Positions 62,131-64,000 of a stretch of 64,000 nucleotides of DNA are shown piece by piece. Numbering within the stretch: position 1 is the stretch's first letter; every line of letters begins with the position of its first letter. Source of the stretch: Bacillota bacterium (lineage in GTDB: Bacteria > Bacillota > Desulfotomaculia > Desulfotomaculales > VENG01); NCBI GenBank assembly GCA_009711705.1, contig VENG01000028.1:1-64000 (forward strand), in the 5' to 3' direction. Position numbers and translations under genes: made by a program. The notes beneath the pieces were generated by a model. That model made no database searches, was not told the origin of the DNA, and was given only the letters and a program-made list of their open reading frames with translations.

Positions 62131-63513
62131 TTAATACTCCCAGTCAAACTCTCCCACCTCAGGAAATTGACTTAGCGCCTCCTGCATGATGCCGCAGATA
62201 CGCTCCAGCGCCTCCGGTGTTTTACCCTCACAGCGAGCCACCAGCACCGGCTGGGTGTTTGAAGACCTCACCAGACCCCACCCGTCACCGAACAATACCC
62301 TTGCACCGTCAACATCAATGACATCATATTCAGCCTGGAACTTTTTCACCAGGTCATCCACTATACGAAACTTTTCACTATCGGCACAAGGCACTCTGGT
62401 TTCAGCTGTAGAATGATATTTAGGCACAGCACTTAATAGATTAGAAAGCGTCCGGTCTCCCTGGGAAAGGATGCGCAGCAGCCTACCAGTGGCATAAAAG
62501 GCATCATCAAAACCATAATATTCATCTGCAAAAAACATATGCCCGGACATCTCCCCGGTAAAAATAGCATCTACTTCCTTCATCTTGGCCTTGATCAGCG
62601 AGTGGCCGGTTTTATAGAAAAATGGTTTGCCCCCCATACGCTTCACTTCATCCTCCAGAGCCTGAGAGCACTTAACTTCAATAATGCACGGTGTTCCCGG
62701 GCGGCGGGCCAATATTTCCCGCCAAAAAAGACACATCAATTTATCGCCCCAAATAATGTTGCCCTTTTCATCCACCACGCCTATACGGTCGGCATCGCCG
62801 TCATAAGCCACACCCAGGTCGGCCTTCTTGTCCCGCACCAACTGCTGCAGGTCGGTAAGGTTTGCCGTCTTGACAGGATCGGGCTGGTGGTTGGGAAAGG
62901 TGGCATCCGCCTCGCAGTAGAGGGGATAACACTCCACTCCCCACCGCCGCAAAACGCGCTCCGCAAAAAGACTGGCAGTACCATTGCCGCAATCAACGGC
63001 AACCTTCAGGTTGCGGGGTCCCAGCTGGATCTTTTTCTGCAGCATAGACATGTATGTGGTCACTGCATCCCGTTCTTCCAGCTCACCCCTGCCCTGAGAA
63101 AACTTACCTTGCTCCATAATCTGCCGCAGCCGCTGTATTTCTTCTCCATGGATGGTCCCGTCCCCACGGGAAATCTTAAAACCGTTTTCATCGGGAGGAT
63201 TATGGCTGCCGGTGATCATTATTGCCCCGTCGACATTAAAATGAATGCGGGCATAATAGACTATAGGTGTAACCACCTCTCCAATGTCTATCACCTTACA
63301 CCCCGTGGCCATCAGCCCCCGCACCAGATCGTCCCGCAAGCGCTCAGAACTAATACGATTATCCCGACCCACAATGACCTCATTGCTGCCATGTCCCTGT
63401 ATGTATGTTCCAAAGGCTTTCCCCAGCAATTCCACCGTTTCCGGAGTTAAATCCCGGTCAGCAACCCCGCGTATATCATATTGACGAAATATGTCCGGAT
63501 TGACCACTGCCAC
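62131..63513 (-). CDS. phosphomannomutase/phosphoglucomutase
   Basis: 460 residues, four-domain alpha-D-phosphohexomutase. Signatures: RQYDIRGVADRDLTPE, phosphoserine loop TGSHNPPDENGFK, metal-binding loop YDGDADRIGVVDEKG, sugar loop FTGEMSGHMF and phosphate loop VRSSNTQPVLVAR. It interconverts hexose 1- and 6-phosphates for cell-envelope sugars. GTG 63513 is preceded by GGGGGAG. It stands alone. The gap 63514-63740 has no gene and includes a loose GGACAAGGAGACAAGTCCC REP-like pair at 63540-63558. Confidence 0.95.
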   Translation of the reverse strand: MAVVNPDIFRQYDIRGVADRDLTPETVELLGKAFGTYIQGHGSNEVIVGRDNRISSERLRDDLVRGLMATGCKVIDIGEVVTPIVYYARIHFNVDGAIMITGSHNPPDENGFKISRGDGTIHGEEIQRLRQIMEQGKFSQGRGELEERDAVTTYMSMLQKKIQLGPRNLKVAVDCGNGTASLFAERVLRRWGVECYPLYCEADATFPNHQPDPVKTANLTDLQQLVRDKKADLGVAYDGDADRIGVVDEKGNIIWGDKLMCLFWREILARRPGTPCIIEVKCSQALEDEVKRMGGKPFFYKTGHSLIKAKMKEVDAIFTGEMSGHMFFADEYYGFDDAFYATGRLLRILSQGDRTLSNLLSAVPKYHSTAETRVPCADSEKFRIVDDLVKKFQAEYDVIDVDGARVLFGDGWGLVRSSNTQPVLVARCEGKTPEALERICGIMQEALSQFPEVGEFDWEY

Positions 63514-63740
63514 AAAAACTCCCCCTTTAAATCAACTCCTGGACAAGGAGACAAGTCCCTTATCCAGATACACTTCCCCAACTACATTTCTTTATGTTTT
63601 CGCCATCTGTCGGATAATACCTTTCCTATTTTCATAAGTTCGCTTCCAAAGAAATCCTTTTCCGAAACACCTATCACCCTTTTTTTAAAAGAATATAGCC
63701 GATAATGCAATCGAAATAAAAGTTGCTCTGTCAAAATAGA

Positions 63741-63772
63741 AAAACGGGAAGAAGGTAACCCCTCTCCCCGTT
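63741..63772 (-). terminator. terminator of the TRAP permease gene
   Basis: On the minus strand AACGGGGAGAGGGGTTACC pairs imperfectly with TTCTTCCCGTTTT and the stem is followed by a T-rich tail CTATTTTG. Confidence 0.7.
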
Positions 63773-63812
63773 ATCAATCCCAAAAACTTTATTTCTAACC
63801 TTAGTAGGTGAC

Positions 63813-64000
63813 CTAAAACAACAAATTAGGTAACCACAAACTGATTGCCGGTATATAGGTTATCAATATCAGGCAAACCACTACCGCAATTAGCCAGGGT
63901 AAGGCCGCCCGGGTGACGTCCATCAGGGGCATCCCCGTGAGGCCGCTGGCCACGTACAGGTTCAGCCCTACCGGTGGTGTAACCATCCCCACCTCCATGT
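63813..64000 (-). CDS. TRAP transporter large permease (DctM), C-terminal part
   Basis: The last 62 or so codons of a gene that continues beyond the window. VGMVTPPVGLNLYVASGLTG followed by a membrane span (AALPWLIAVVVCLILITYIP) is the C-terminal signature of DctM/SiaM permeases, which take up organic acids with sodium. The rest of the protein and its binding protein lie outside. Confidence 0.9.
   Translation of the reverse strand, partial: MEVGMVTPPVGLNLYVASGLTGMPLMDVTRAALPWLIAVVVCLILITYIPAISLWLPNLLF

Noticed and set aside
62539..63450. 303-codon plus-strand ORF
   Set aside because: Antisense to the intact phosphohexomutase gene, with no family match and no Shine-Dalgarno sequence.
1..64000. 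tRNA or rRNA genes, prophage or integrative element
   Set aside because: No such sequences, integrase or structural phage genes were seen in either strand.

Overview
The window looks like a chromosomal segment of an anaerobic, endospore-forming Firmicute of the Peptococcaceae / Desulfotomaculum type. This is inference from content: an oxygen-independent lower-ligand pathway for vitamin B12 (bza operon), a DUF1657 protein typical of spore formers, radical-SAM and 4Fe-4S proteins, TRAP transport, Shine-Dalgarno sites of the GGAGG type throughout, and many short intergenic repeats common in that group. I found no rRNA, tRNA, CRISPR array or intact transposon.

Layout. 0.3-2.9 kb: a frameshifted trypsin-like protease gene and a PadR regulator / FtsW-like pair. 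3-13 kb (minus strand): bzaA-bzaB-cobT-bzaC-bzaD-bzaE behind a strong promoter, a cobalamin riboswitch and an intrinsic terminator, with repeat arrays between the first three genes. 13-24 kb: a secreted GH18-like protein, a neurotransmitter:sodium symporter family transporter, a DUF3298-type secreted protein, a PAS histidine kinase, an ABC-2 exporter, an AraC/GyrI regulator, and the collapsed remains of a formate dehydrogenase / molybdopterin locus. 24-30 kb: a PAQR protein, a cupin + DUF4387 + AtuA-like set, UvsE, TfoX C-terminal, PHP and Fe-S proteins. 31-35 kb: acpS-nnr-alr. 35-45 kb: a LytS/LytTR pair, acs, a macrodomain protein, a Gfo/Idh/MocA protein with a histidine-rich tail, a TatD-like hydrolase and a DUF815 ATPase.

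46-51.7 kb is an AT-rich accessory island. It carries transposase debris followed by a complete Agr-type quorum-sensing operon: sensor membrane protein, kinase, AgrB, a 46-residue AgrD missed by ordinary ORF length cut-offs, a receiver protein and a LytTR protein. Both the receptor (AgrC) and the regulator (AgrA) are each encoded as two pieces. The same tandem motif (GGTTA repeated at exactly 21 bp) lies in front of the agr operon and in front of the next transcription unit, which encodes a tyrosine-rich secreted protein and a second exported protein behind a structured leader. I read this as a self-contained peptide-pheromone circuit with its output operon, and it is my best candidate for an undescribed system.

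52-62 kb (minus strand) is a Ter-type stress operon: a StiP-like protein, a HAD phosphatase, an HpcH-like lyase and a PRTase/TRSP protein (the proposed Ter-associated biosynthetic module), three TerD paralogues, then after an internal terminator an AIM24 protein and a PMCA-type calcium ATPase. The window ends with a phosphoglucomutase/phosphomannomutase and the C-terminus of a TRAP transporter permease.

Several families of dispersed intergenic repeats run through the window: roughly 180-330 bp elements bounded by iterated ACAGGATTA / TAATCCTGT, and short REP-like palindromes containing GGGGACGGTTCTT or GGGACAGGTCCC. One family forms a three-copy tandem array inside the bza operon.
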